NCBI RefSeq assembly: GCF_018403745.1
Contig: NZ_BOVP01000004.1
Span: 124,001 to 188,000, forward strand
Direction of reading: 5' to 3'
Origin: Lactococcus formosensis
Lineage (GTDB): Bacteria > Bacillota > Bacilli > Lactobacillales > Streptococcaceae
DNA: 64,000 nucleotides
In this document: positions 36,701 through 46,049 of the stretch, piece by piece
How the letters are laid out: the number at the start of each line of letters is the position of its first letter
Position numbering within the stretch: the stretch's first letter is position 1
The notes under the pieces: generated by a model
Databases searched by the model: none
What the model was told of the DNA's origin: nothing
The model's input: only the letters and a program-made list of their open reading frames with translations
Position numbers and translations under genes: made by a program

Positions 36701-37924
36701 TTAAATAAACATTTTTTGTAAAAGAGATTTTTTTATTGTTTTCAACTTATCAAGTTTAGACTGATGAAGAAAAATAGTATTATCTAGTAATTGGAAAAAA
36801 TAACCAATTTGAATTTGTTCCTTACCACTAGGTAATAATATTTGTGCATTTTTTATATCAACTGAGTTAATACTTTCAAAAGTTGAGCCTGTACTCAACT
36901 TTGTCCAATACCCATTTTGTTTCATCTTACCAAGCAGTTGAAATATAAATTCATTCCCTTTTATCGCTGCGACTCCACGTCCTAAAACCACGTTGTAATC
37001 AGTTTTCCCGATATCACCAACAGGTGCACGAACGCTTAAAATTAAATCATTCTTTTCTGCTATTTTAGTTATTTGGGTAGTCCATACTCTTGGAAAAACT
37101 CGTCCGTTTTTCATATCTGCATTCCCTTGAACAAGAATATAATCATCAGGATTAGTAGTATAATTTTCAGAGTTTGGGGACTGTCCCATTGTAATTTTAA
37201 CTATTTCACTTAGCTTACGCTGTTCCCATACATCCTCGAAATAAGCAAACCTAAATTTTGGAATATTCTCCCCCAAATTAGGAAACAGCTTCTGCAAATA
37301 CCCTTGTTTCAACTGTTTAAGCTTATCTAACTTACGCTGATGAAGAGCGATAGTGTCGTCGAGTTGTTTGAAGAATGAACCGATTTTTTGTTGCTCTTTT
37401 AATTTTGGTACATTTAAACTCATTTCTTTTAATTTTGCTAAATTCAAATTTGCTTGAGAACTTGTTTCAGCTTTTCTTTTTAATAGATCACTTTGAATAT
37501 CAATATAATTTTTAATGAAAACGACATCACAAGAAGTTGATTCAAAGCCAATAACACTATCTGGAAAAGCTGCTTTAATCCCTAGAATAGTAGTATCAGC
37601 TACATTAGCTGCTATAGTAATTAATAATGTTCCAATATCCCATAATTTACTCTGTTGAATTCCAAACTCACTATATGTTTGACTGTATTCTGTCAAAAAA
37701 AGAGGTGCTTTGGCTACATCTCCAGTTTGAATAAAAGGATATTCGCCACCAAATAACCTAGAATCATTTCTAGGTCTATGTTTGGATTTACCTCTATTGA
37801 GATTACCTAACTCTCCCAGCTTACGCTGTTCCCAATCGTCAGAAAAACCTTTAAACCGAAGTTCTGGAGACTTTTTTATTTTTTTCAACTTGTTTTTTTG
37901 TGAGCCTAAATTTTTATCGTTCAT
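36701..37924 (-). CDS. hsdS: Type I restriction-modification specificity subunit (expressed copy)
   Basis: 407 residues with two target-recognition domains and two conserved helical spacers (FKQLDDTIALHQRKLDKLKQ in the centre, LLDNTIFLHQSKLDKLKTI at the end) that set the spacing of the bipartite DNA target. Start ATG at 37924 has GGAGAG seven bases upstream and follows the hsdM stop by four bases. Third gene of hsdR-hsdM-hsdS. Its first and second domains can be exchanged with those of the silent cassette through the inverted repeats. The recognised DNA sequence cannot be read from the protein. Confidence 0.94.
   Translation of the reverse strand: MNDKNLGSQKNKLKKIKKSPELRFKGFSDDWEQRKLGELGNLNRGKSKHRPRNDSRLFGGEYPFIQTGDVAKAPLFLTEYSQTYSEFGIQQSKLWDIGTLLITIAANVADTTILGIKAAFPDSVIGFESTSCDVVFIKNYIDIQSDLLKRKAETSSQANLNLAKLKEMSLNVPKLKEQQKIGSFFKQLDDTIALHQRKLDKLKQLKQGYLQKLFPNLGENIPKFRFAYFEDVWEQRKLSEIVKITMGQSPNSENYTTNPDDYILVQGNADMKNGRVFPRVWTTQITKIAEKNDLILSVRAPVGDIGKTDYNVVLGRGVAAIKGNEFIFQLLGKMKQNGYWTKLSTGSTFESINSVDIKNAQILLPSGKEQIQIGYFFQLLDNTIFLHQSKLDKLKTIKKSLLQKMFI
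37278..37347 (-). repeat. Inner inverted repeat, right copy
   Basis: Partner of 34962-35031, 69 of 70 bases identical in inverted orientation; lies in the central conserved region of the expressed hsdS. Confidence 0.93.
37811..37837 (-). repeat. Outer inverted repeat, right copy
   Basis: Partner of 34466-34492. The motif GGGAACAGCGTAAG also recurs at the start of the second recognition domain of hsdS (about 37213-37226), giving further recombination options. Confidence 0.85.
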
Positions 37925-37928
37925 TATA

Positions 37929-39512
37929 TCACTCTCCAAAAATCCGTTTTGTAGCTTCAATAATATCACGGCTATCATCTGTCACTGCGAGTTGATCCAG
38001 CATAGCAAGAAATTCTTGTTCGGTTTTACTAATTTCTTGGTTGATCTCTACGATTTCTCTACTTAGCTCAACAATGTCGATAGGCTCTTCTTCTTCAAAA
38101 GTATCAACATAGCGTGGAATATTAAGATTAAAATCATTTGTTTCAATTTCTTCAAAACTTGCTAAATGAGCATATTTTTCAACATCTTCACGCGCTTTGT
38201 ATGTTTCAATAATTTTTTCAATGTCACTTTCACGAAGCATGTTTTGATTCTTCTGCTTTTCAAAATCATTGGAAGCATCAATGAAAAGTACATCTCGATT
38301 TTGACGGTTTTTCTTGAGGATAATCACCGTGGTTGGAATACTTGTACCATAAAAAATATTAGCTGGTAAGCCAATAACAGCATCAATTGCCCCCATCTCA
38401 AGAAGAGCTTTACGAATGACTCCCTCCGCTGCTCCTCGGAACAATACACCATGTGGTAGAACAATTCCCATTGTGCCGGTATCTTTCAAATGATAAAATC
38501 CATGGAGAAGGAAAGCAAAGTCTGCTTTTGATTTTGGAGCTAACTTTCCGTAGCGCTCGAAACGTGCATCAGATAAAAATTTTTCAGCAGCTGACCATTT
38601 TGCAGAATATGGCGGGTTCATGACAACTGCATCGAACTGATGTGGCTCTTCTGTTGGCCAGTCACTATCTAGAGTATCTCCATTTTTAAGGCGCATTCTT
38701 CCTTTATCGACACCATGCAAAATAAGATTCATTCGTGCTAAGTTGAAGGTTGTTGTATTCAACTCTTGACCGTGATAATGTATCTTTTCTTTATCGTGTA
38801 CAAAGTTACGTATGTTGAGCATCAATGATCCTGATCCCATAGTCGGGTCATAGATATGAAATGGTGCTCGACTTTCTTGACCAATAGAAGTAATTTCTGA
38901 AATAATACGTGATACAGACTGAGGGGTGTAAAATTCTCCGGCCTTTTTTCCTGCTCCAGCAGCAAATTGCCCAATCAAATATTCATAGGCGTCTCCAATC
39001 ACATCGCCATTGTGTTCAAAAAGATCAATTTCGTCGAGTGCACGAATCACTTCTGTTATTGTCACATTACGTTGCTGATCATTAGAACCTAGCTTAGTAG
39101 AACCTAAATCAATATCTGCAAAAAGTCCACTAAATTGCTCTCCTTGACGTTCTAAGTCATTAAACCCGGCTTGCAAATCTGTTAAGCGAAAATCATAGGC
39201 ATCTGCTTTTTGACGAAAATGATAAAACAGTTGATCTGGTGCGATGAAATAGCCACGTTGTAGACGCATAATTTCTTCAAGATCTTCTTTATCTTCCTTA
39301 TACCATTCTTCTAAAATTTTATATTGTTCACTACGTGGTGGAAAGTTAGTTGTTTGACCATTTTCCTGCTCATAAACTTCACGTAATTCTACATCTGATA
39401 GGTATTTATAAAAAATTAATCCTAAGAGATAGTTTTTGTATTCGCTGGCATCCATTTTTCCTCGAAGGATATCCGCTGATGCCCAAAGTTGGTTATTTAG
39501 TGTTGTTGACAT
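37929..39512 (-). CDS. hsdM: Type I restriction-modification N6-adenine methyltransferase subunit
   Basis: 527 residues. N-terminal HsdM helical domain (about 8-150), then the methyltransferase fold with AdoMet motif DPTMGSGSLM near 217 and catalytic NPPY motif (VMNPPYSAKW) near 305, as for N6-adenine enzymes. It overlaps hsdR by one base (TAATG) and hsdS follows closely, so all three are one operon. Methylates and protects the target chosen by HsdS. Confidence 0.96.
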   Translation of the reverse strand: MSTTLNNQLWASADILRGKMDASEYKNYLLGLIFYKYLSDVELREVYEQENGQTTNFPPRSEQYKILEEWYKEDKEDLEEIMRLQRGYFIAPDQLFYHFRQKADAYDFRLTDLQAGFNDLERQGEQFSGLFADIDLGSTKLGSNDQQRNVTITEVIRALDEIDLFEHNGDVIGDAYEYLIGQFAAGAGKKAGEFYTPQSVSRIISEITSIGQESRAPFHIYDPTMGSGSLMLNIRNFVHDKEKIHYHGQELNTTTFNLARMNLILHGVDKGRMRLKNGDTLDSDWPTEEPHQFDAVVMNPPYSAKWSAAEKFLSDARFERYGKLAPKSKADFAFLLHGFYHLKDTGTMGIVLPHGVLFRGAAEGVIRKALLEMGAIDAVIGLPANIFYGTSIPTTVIILKKNRQNRDVLFIDASNDFEKQKNQNMLRESDIEKIIETYKAREDVEKYAHLASFEEIETNDFNLNIPRYVDTFEEEEPIDIVELSREIVEINQEISKTEQEFLAMLDQLAVTDDSRDIIEATKRIFGE

Positions 39513-42500
39513 TAAATTTCTTCTTTCAATTTTTGTAAACGTGTAAATACGTCTTTAAGAACGTTCTCCATAACTTTTGTCCGACTACGGTATTTTTTTC
39601 CTGTTTTTTCTTCAAATATACCTTTTGATAGTGCCATATTATCAACAATACTTGCAAGATATGGAATTTCTGTTTTTTCAGGTTGAAATTCATTAAAAGC
39701 TGATTTCACCGATTCTTCCGGAAGAGCATAGTTAATTGATTCCTCCTGAAGCTGATTGTTTATTTCTTCATTAAACATCTTATACTTAATTTCTTTAATA
39801 TCTACTTCTTCAGGAGAGCTTTTTATCTGATGTTTGATTTTATGGTAGATAGGCTGTACCATAGGATCTTTTAATTTAATTTCTTCATCAAATTTTTCCT
39901 CGGCACCTTCCATATCTTCTTGAAGGTTTTTTAACAATTGGTTGATATAGAAGCTGTCAACTTTGTCTTCGTGTGTAGCATTTAATTGTGAAGAAAATTC
40001 GATATCTTGTAGTAATTCATCAATATCTGGTTTATCTCCATCCGAATCTTCTAATTCATGCTTGATCTCTCCACGTAAATTTTCTGCATTACCACGATAA
40101 TCGTCCATTTTTTTATCAAAACTTGTAAATTGCTCTATTTCATCTTCATATTCGTCATAACTCTTTAATGCCTTATAAACTTTTTCCATTTTTTGAAAAG
40201 CTTTAAGTTTAGCGATTTTCCTCTTCAAATCATTTGGATTTTCTTCCAATTGATTTTTTGTAGTTTGATATGCTTTACGTACTTCTTCAAAATTACTTTT
40301 TACTGTTTGATATTCTGGTGGAATGAGTTCTTGCCAATTTTGTTTTTCATTTGAAAAGAGTCTAAATGTTTCTTCTACATTTTTTTTCATGGTAGCAGGT
40401 TTTCTAAAAGTAACAATCATCCCATTATCTTTACCCGGATAAAGTCTATTTGTTCGAGAAAAGGCCTGTAGCAGCTTTTGATAGTTCATTTCCCTATCAA
40501 CGTAAAGTGTTTGGATAGTTGGCGCATCAAAACCGGTTAATAGACGGTCTACCACAATAACTAAGTCAAGCCATTGCCCATCTTTTTGATATTGTGCTTC
40601 TTTTCTGGCTAAACGTTTATTAATATTTTGGTTGTAAAGCTTTTCATCTGTATAAGCTGCTTGATCATACATTTCACTGTACTCTTTCATGATTTCAAGC
40701 AACTCATCGTCCTGTTGATTTTTCTCAAGTTGATCAGGGTTTGTAGAGAAGGTAATAGCTACACGTGGAAAATCCTGATCGATAAGTCTTCGCTTATCAT
40801 CAAAATCTTTACCATAAAATAATGTCCCTTCTCGTTTCATCTCCTGCAATTTATGATATATTCTCTTAGCTTGCGCTATTGAGTGAGTTGTTAGAATTGC
40901 GGACATTGTAGGATAGCCATTTTGAACGTTAAACTTTTTTACCAAGCTGCGGCGAGTGAAAATCTTATGAAGCATGGCTTCTATGTGTTTTGGGCCTTCA
41001 TAGATATCGCTTTTAATAAGTTTTTCTTGATCAATACGCTCGCAAGGGACTTCCTCTGTCATTTTTGCGAGAAGAGCTTCTTGTTCATCCTGGTTTAACA
41101 AGGAATGATATTCAACTTGAAAATTCAGTACAGCCCGATCGTCCATTGCATTTTTTGTTGTATAAGCATGCAATAGATCACCATATTGCTGTGTTGTGGT
41201 TCGAGCAAAGGTCCCATTTTCCTGTTTCTTGTTGTCTTCAAAAATTGGCGTACCTGTAAGCCCAAACCAAGTAGAATTTGGAAAAAGTTTTTTTATCTTT
41301 TTCATTTCTTCATCACTGACTGCTCGATGTGCTTCGTCAACAATGAAGACTATGTGTTCACTTCTTAATTTAGCAAAACGCTCTGTACCTTTCTTTTCTG
41401 TTTCATATTTTGCTGCACGCATAGCTGCAGAGAGTTTTTGTATGGTCGTAACAAGAATGGTATTGTTATTTTTCTTCGATAACAGACTTCTGGTAAGCTG
41501 ATGCTGATTTTTAATCCCGACAATTAAAGTATTAGACTTTGCTGTTCCACTTGTCTGCCCTGTATGGAATTCCGAAGCAAATTTTGTGAATTCATCTTGT
41601 GTCTGTGCATCCAGATCTGTCCGGTCAACGACCATAATCGTACGATCTACACCTGTTGCATTCTGTGCCAATAGTTTAGTTGCTACAAAGCTTGTTATGG
41701 TTTTCCCCGAACCAGTCGCATGCCAAATAAAGCCTCCTTTATGTTCAGCTGCTTTTTTTCGGATTTCTTTTATCGCATGAATTTGGTAAGGTCGTAAAAC
41801 CATCAAAAATTTCTGACTCTTTTGGTCATCAACCAAAACAGTATACTGGCTAATAAGTTCATGGGCAGCAGGTATTCTTAGTACCTGACGCGTAAAATCA
41901 AAAAGATTATCTACTGCCACATTCTCTGCCGTCCTCCAGTTAAACAGAAATTTTTCCATACGTCTGTATGCTTGGACTGTATTTTCACTTGGTCGAGCAA
42001 AATACTTTGTTTGTACCTTATTTGAAACAATAAAAATCTGTGTTGTCGCATAGATACCATCAAAAAAGCCATCTAAGGCATAGCGTTCTATTTGACGATA
42101 AGCTTGCATATAGCCATCTTTTGCAGACTCATTTTTTAGCTCAACATGAATAATTGGCAAGCCATTGATTAACAAAGTAACATCTCCTCGAGTTACTTTA
42201 TCTGTCGCTGGGACAATTTGATTTACAACCTCGTAAGAAGAAATACCTCCAGCTACATCTTTATTTCTAAAAAATTCTATAACAATTTTAGAGGTATCTT
42301 CACGCTCTAAAGAAATTTGAGCAACACCATTTTCTCCTCGTAACCATTGTGAAGCTTGAAAAGGTGTTGCAGTTAAACGGCCAAATTCTACTTTTATCCG
42401 TTCAAACTCCACATCCGTTAATGGAGTACCAGCAAGTTGTGCCTGATTTATACGATTGAGATGCTTTCTAAGATTTTGCCATAATGCAGATTCTGTACGA

Positions 42501-42583
42501 ATATCTTCACGATATCGCCACTGATTTTCTGCCTCACTCAAAATATGTATAAACTGATTTTCAATTTCTTTTTCTGCAGTCAT
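39512..42583 (-). CDS. hsdR: Type I restriction endonuclease/translocase subunit
   Basis: 1023 residues. N-terminal PD-(D/E)xK nuclease with D134 and E148-x-K150 (HVELKNES), SF2 helicase motor with Walker A HATGSGKT near 286, DEAH-type box VDEAHR near 410 and motif III TGTPIFE, and motif VI around LQAFSRTNRLYPG near 700. The C-terminal 300 residues are highly charged helices that bind HsdM. Start ATG at 42583 with AGGAG upstream; an extended -10 lies at 42615-42623. Intact, so the system should restrict. Confidence 0.96.
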   Translation of the reverse strand: MTAEKEIENQFIHILSEAENQWRYREDIRTESALWQNLRKHLNRINQAQLAGTPLTDVEFERIKVEFGRLTATPFQASQWLRGENGVAQISLEREDTSKIVIEFFRNKDVAGGISSYEVVNQIVPATDKVTRGDVTLLINGLPIIHVELKNESAKDGYMQAYRQIERYALDGFFDGIYATTQIFIVSNKVQTKYFARPSENTVQAYRRMEKFLFNWRTAENVAVDNLFDFTRQVLRIPAAHELISQYTVLVDDQKSQKFLMVLRPYQIHAIKEIRKKAAEHKGGFIWHATGSGKTITSFVATKLLAQNATGVDRTIMVVDRTDLDAQTQDEFTKFASEFHTGQTSGTAKSNTLIVGIKNQHQLTRSLLSKKNNNTILVTTIQKLSAAMRAAKYETEKKGTERFAKLRSEHIVFIVDEAHRAVSDEEMKKIKKLFPNSTWFGLTGTPIFEDNKKQENGTFARTTTQQYGDLLHAYTTKNAMDDRAVLNFQVEYHSLLNQDEQEALLAKMTEEVPCERIDQEKLIKSDIYEGPKHIEAMLHKIFTRRSLVKKFNVQNGYPTMSAILTTHSIAQAKRIYHKLQEMKREGTLFYGKDFDDKRRLIDQDFPRVAITFSTNPDQLEKNQQDDELLEIMKEYSEMYDQAAYTDEKLYNQNINKRLARKEAQYQKDGQWLDLVIVVDRLLTGFDAPTIQTLYVDREMNYQKLLQAFSRTNRLYPGKDNGMIVTFRKPATMKKNVEETFRLFSNEKQNWQELIPPEYQTVKSNFEEVRKAYQTTKNQLEENPNDLKRKIAKLKAFQKMEKVYKALKSYDEYEDEIEQFTSFDKKMDDYRGNAENLRGEIKHELEDSDGDKPDIDELLQDIEFSSQLNATHEDKVDSFYINQLLKNLQEDMEGAEEKFDEEIKLKDPMVQPIYHKIKHQIKSSPEEVDIKEIKYKMFNEEINNQLQEESINYALPEESVKSAFNEFQPEKTEIPYLASIVDNMALSKGIFEEKTGKKYRSRTKVMENVLKDVFTRLQKLKEEI

Positions 42584-42963
42584 AAGTTACTCCTACTTGT
42601 TTATCACTTCCTTAATTATAACAAAAAGCACAAATAAAAGCCCTCAAAGAAAGGACTTCTAAACATTATTTAAAATTGCATTGAGGAAAAAATAGATTAA
42701 AATATATAGTTTATCGAAAGCCATTATTCTAAGTGAAGACAGATGCCTCACGACTCTCGATTTCTGTTTATTTACTTTGCCATCAATTCCATTCTTATTC
42801 TATCATTCTTATGAAGAGAATGCTTTAATTCTGCTTACAATATTTATTTTAATTCAAAATTCCTTAAAAAAAACTAAATCATATGTTATGATTATAATAT
42901 GCTAAAAAAGCAAACAAATAATGATTATAAGAGACATGGTAAATAAGGAGGAGATATTTTATA
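42584..42963. promoter_or_regulatory. Divergent promoter region of hsdR and the SLH-CHAP gene
   Basis: Minus strand: extended -10 TGTTATAAT at 42623-42615 for hsdR. Plus strand: TATAAT at 42893-42898 for the SLH-CHAP gene. The middle part (about 42660-42840) is A/T-rich and shows no gene or repeat I recognise. Confidence 0.55.
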
Positions 42964-44208
42964 GTGAAAAAATATCAAAAGGTTTTAATGCTGAGCGCAG
43001 TTTTTCTGTCGTCGACGCAAGGAATTATGGTAAGTGCGAGTGAACTCACAGCTGTAAATAATGAAAAAAATGTCCCAGTAGCTTCCAGTAACGAGGAAAG
43101 TAGCTCTTCTACTTCTGCAAGTACTTCTGAAACTTCAACTGAAAACAAAAGCACTGAAAGTAGTGTGATAGATAAAAGCAGCTCAAGCTCAAGTACTGAA
43201 GTAACGATAAAGGAACAAGATACAAGTGCTGAAACGGCGAAAGTAGCAAGTACGACCGAGCGTCCTGTGGTACAAGCTCGAAGTGCTGTAACTTATCAGC
43301 AACCTCTTAATAGTGGTACACTACCAAAGGTGCCAGTAAGTTTAGAAAAATTACCTATCAAGCATTCAGGCAATCCTTTTAAAGACGTTTCACAATCTTT
43401 ATACAAAAATTACATTAGCTGGATCTATAGTCGAGGAATTACCACAGGTTATACACCAACGACTTATAATCCAGATGGTTACGTGACGCGTGGTGAAATG
43501 GCTGTCTTTCTTCATCGTCTCGCGGGAACTCCAAGTTATAAAGCGCCATTCAATGTCTATACAGATGTCAACCAGTATAAAAACCAGATTCTCTGGCTGA
43601 CAGCTACAACTGTATCCAACGGCACTGCGCCCCACTACAATCCGAACGGTAACGTGACGCGAGGGCAAATGGCTGCCTTTCTCCATAGAATGGCAAAAGT
43701 TTCAGGAAATGCTCCTACTTCAGGAAAATATAATACGAAGTTCGTAGATGCAAAAAATCATATGTTTGCCAATGACATTGGCTGGTTGAGTTCCAAAGGT
43801 ATCACTACAGGTTACACACCAACAACTTTTAGACCTGATGCATATGTGACACGTGGTGAGATGGCAGCTTTCCTCCAACGTTTCTATAATGTCACTTCCC
43901 AGACCAATAAACAAAATCCCTATCCTGCAGGCCAATGTACAGCTTATGTTTGGGACTATTTCAACGGAAATATTCCTCTCTATGTCGGCAATGCAAAAGA
44001 CTGGGATAAATACGCTAACAGCAAGCCTGCTGTCGGAACAATTGCTGTCTTTCCTCCAGGAAATCAAGGTGCAGGAGATCTTGGCCACGTTGCAGTTGTT
44101 ATTTCGGTTTCAGGCTCTAAAATGAGAGTAAGTGAAGGAAACTATAACGGTGGATGGGGCACTGAGCGGGACTGTTCAACAGCCGGTGTTAAATTTATTC
44201 GCCCTTAA
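42964..44208 (+). CDS. Secreted protein with SLH-like repeats and CHAP domain
   Basis: 414 residues: signal peptide (1-about 26), Ser/Thr/Glu-rich linker (about 30-110), three SLH-like repeats (about 138-188, 196-246, 258-308; each with GITTGYTPTT or similar and VTRGEMAAFLHR), then a CHAP peptidase/amidase domain (about 318-414) with C324 in PAGQCTAYVW and H375 in DLGHVAVV. Likely a peptidoglycan hydrolase held to the wall by the SLH-like repeats. GTG start at 42964 after AAGGAGGAG. Gene stands alone with its own promoter and terminator. SLH-type repeats are unusual for a lactococcus. Confidence 0.88.
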   Translation: MKKYQKVLMLSAVFLSSTQGIMVSASELTAVNNEKNVPVASSNEESSSSTSASTSETSTENKSTESSVIDKSSSSSSTEVTIKEQDTSAETAKVASTTERPVVQARSAVTYQQPLNSGTLPKVPVSLEKLPIKHSGNPFKDVSQSLYKNYISWIYSRGITTGYTPTTYNPDGYVTRGEMAVFLHRLAGTPSYKAPFNVYTDVNQYKNQILWLTATTVSNGTAPHYNPNGNVTRGQMAAFLHRMAKVSGNAPTSGKYNTKFVDAKNHMFANDIGWLSSKGITTGYTPTTFRPDAYVTRGEMAAFLQRFYNVTSQTNKQNPYPAGQCTAYVWDYFNGNIPLYVGNAKDWDKYANSKPAVGTIAVFPPGNQGAGDLGHVAVVISVSGSKMRVSEGNYNGGWGTERDCSTAGVKFIRP

Positions 44209-44227
44209 TATTCAAGAAAATTATACT

Positions 44228-44262
44228 AAAAAGTGCTGGATAGTTGTTCCAAGCACTTTTTT
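44228..44262 (+). terminator. Terminator of the SLH-CHAP gene
   Basis: Stem AAAAAGTGCT/AGCACTTTTT with a T-run, 20 bases after the stop. The rest of the 44209-44545 gap holds no feature I can support. Confidence 0.85.
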
Positions 44263-44545
44263 AATTTCAAATTCCGTTACAGATCACCAAATACTCTTTT
44301 AAACACTTAAACAATATGACTGGTTGTTTTGCAAGCTTCTTTGATTCGCTTCCTCCAAATGTAAGAAATTTTACTTAATTCTCAATAATTTCCTCAAAAA
44401 TTTTAAGGGTAAATTCAATATTTTTGAACATTAAAAGCAGACAACTTTGCGAGTATCTGCTTTCAATAGTAATGAATATCTCTATTTATGAGATAAGTTT
44501 ATTTTATCAAACTCCTTGAAGTCATACAATGAATAACAACACTTT

Positions 44546-44944
44546 TTATGCGGGATATCTTGTATTCTCTACTAAGGACTTTCTTCGATAGGCTTGAGGC
44601 AAAAATATCCGAATCTGCTCAGGGTTATAACCAATCAAGACCTTCTCTTTCTCAATAATGATCGGAGACCTTAAAAGATTGGGGTTGACTTTCAGATAGT
44701 TGATTGCCTCATTTAAGGACATCGTATGTATCAAACGAATTTTAGCGCCATCTTCCTCGCTCCCATGACTCGGGTGTTTCACTAAGTCAGAAATCCCCTT
44801 ATCTGTAGAGGCGAGAACCGTTATGATATCTTCTCGGGAGATTTGTCCCATGGGTTTTCTCTGGAAATCAAGCCTGTATTTCTTAAACCACTGGATAACT
44901 TTCGTACTCGAGGTACATCGTTCCCTATAGTATAAATGAATCAT
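44546..44944 (-). CDS. Spx/ArsC-family protein with CxxS motif
   Basis: 132 residues of the Spx/MgsR/ArsC fold: MIHLYYRERCTSSTK at the start with C10 and S13, so the usual CxxC switch is CxxS; the RSPIII motif near 93-98 (equivalent to the RxPII of Spx) is kept. Spx proteins bind the RNA polymerase alpha subunit and redirect transcription in envelope and redox stress; lactococci carry several paralogues. Start at 44944 has GAGG five bases upstream. It follows the WxL cluster by 51 bases on the same strand and may be its last gene or independent. Confidence 0.85.
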   Translation of the reverse strand: MIHLYYRERCTSSTKVIQWFKKYRLDFQRKPMGQISREDIITVLASTDKGISDLVKHPSHGSEEDGAKIRLIHTMSLNEAINYLKVNPNLLRSPIIIEKEKVLIGYNPEQIRIFLPQAYRRKSLVENTRYPA

Positions 44945-44995
44945 TCCTTCCTCTCTCAATAAAAGGCTATTTTAAATATTAAATAGGCTTTTACC

Positions 44996-46036
44996 TTAGT
45001 CCTCATTTTCTTGTTCTTCTTTATTCTTTTTTAACTTCTTTAACAAAATTACGATGATAACTAAAAGTATGGCAAGAATAATTACACCTACAAGTATATA
45101 AATCCAAGTATAATTCTTCTCAAGAGAGACCGCTTCCTTATTATATTTACGAGACTCTTCCCCTTTGATTTCAAAGTCTTTCTCAAAGGTCCACTCTTTA
45201 TCCCCTGATTTCCCTACACCTTTGAAGGTATATTTCCCGGCTTTGAAGGGTTTATTATCCAGACTTATGGCAAAATCAAAGTTTGAATTTGGAGCCATAC
45301 GAAGGTCTTCTTTCACTTCGGAGTAGAGAACCTCGCTTCCCCCTTTTTCATAAACCTTGCCTTCGATTTTCAAGTCTTTCAGAATCGCAGCTTCATAGTT
45401 TTGGATATTGGCTGTAATGACATTACGGTAATTGATTTGTTGGGCCTGAACGGCATTCAAGCGTAATTCAGCTTGGACAGGTGTATCATTTTCCGTCAAT
45501 TGTACTCCGATGACATAAGCATACTTATTAACAATCTGGCTACCTTGGGATGCTTCATCCTCAGTTTCCTTACTCGTGTCCTTGTCTTTTTCAGAGAAAT
45601 AGATTCCTCCAAGGATGGTGCCTGAATATTCTTCTTTTGGCATCTGCACATGGACCTTCAGTTGCTTTGTACTTTTAGCCGGTACAGTCACTTCTTTTTC
45701 GGTTGTCGCAATATCTTTAAAACCTGTCTTTAAACTACTGTCACGTTCAGTCTTAGTATCATTGTATTCTACAATACCATTCTGATTGGTAATGGCCGTA
45801 TTAGGTGTGACTTCTACAGTCACATCTTCTGAGGTATCATTACGCATATCAACCAAGAGGTCTTGAGCTTCTCCTGCTTTCATACGCAAATCAAAATACG
45901 ATTGCGATTTGTCCACCTGATTTTCTGGAATGACGGCTTGAACAGAAAATTTCATTTCTGCGGCTGACACAGTCTTAAAACCAGAGAAAAGAAGGATGAG
46001 ACCTAGAAAGAAGAGAAATGAAGTTTTCTTTTTCAA
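44996..46036 (-). CDS. DUF916/DUF3324 WxL-associated membrane protein
   Basis: 346 residues: signal peptide (1-25), DUF916 domain (about 30-155), DUF3324 domain (about 165-290), C-terminal membrane helix (about 312-336) and a charged cytosolic tail. Proteins with this layout (CscA-type, WxL-interacting) hold WxL proteins at the peptidoglycan and cell surface. It follows the two WxL genes by 13 bases in the same operon. Confidence 0.93.
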   Translation of the reverse strand: MKKKTSFLFFLGLILLFSGFKTVSAAEMKFSVQAVIPENQVDKSQSYFDLRMKAGEAQDLLVDMRNDTSEDVTVEVTPNTAITNQNGIVEYNDTKTERDSSLKTGFKDIATTEKEVTVPAKSTKQLKVHVQMPKEEYSGTILGGIYFSEKDKDTSKETEDEASQGSQIVNKYAYVIGVQLTENDTPVQAELRLNAVQAQQINYRNVITANIQNYEAAILKDLKIEGKVYEKGGSEVLYSEVKEDLRMAPNSNFDFAISLDNKPFKAGKYTFKGVGKSGDKEWTFEKDFEIKGEESRKYNKEAVSLEKNYTWIYILVGVIILAILLVIIVILLKKLKKNKEEQENED

Positions 46037-46049
46037 TGTATTCTCCTTA

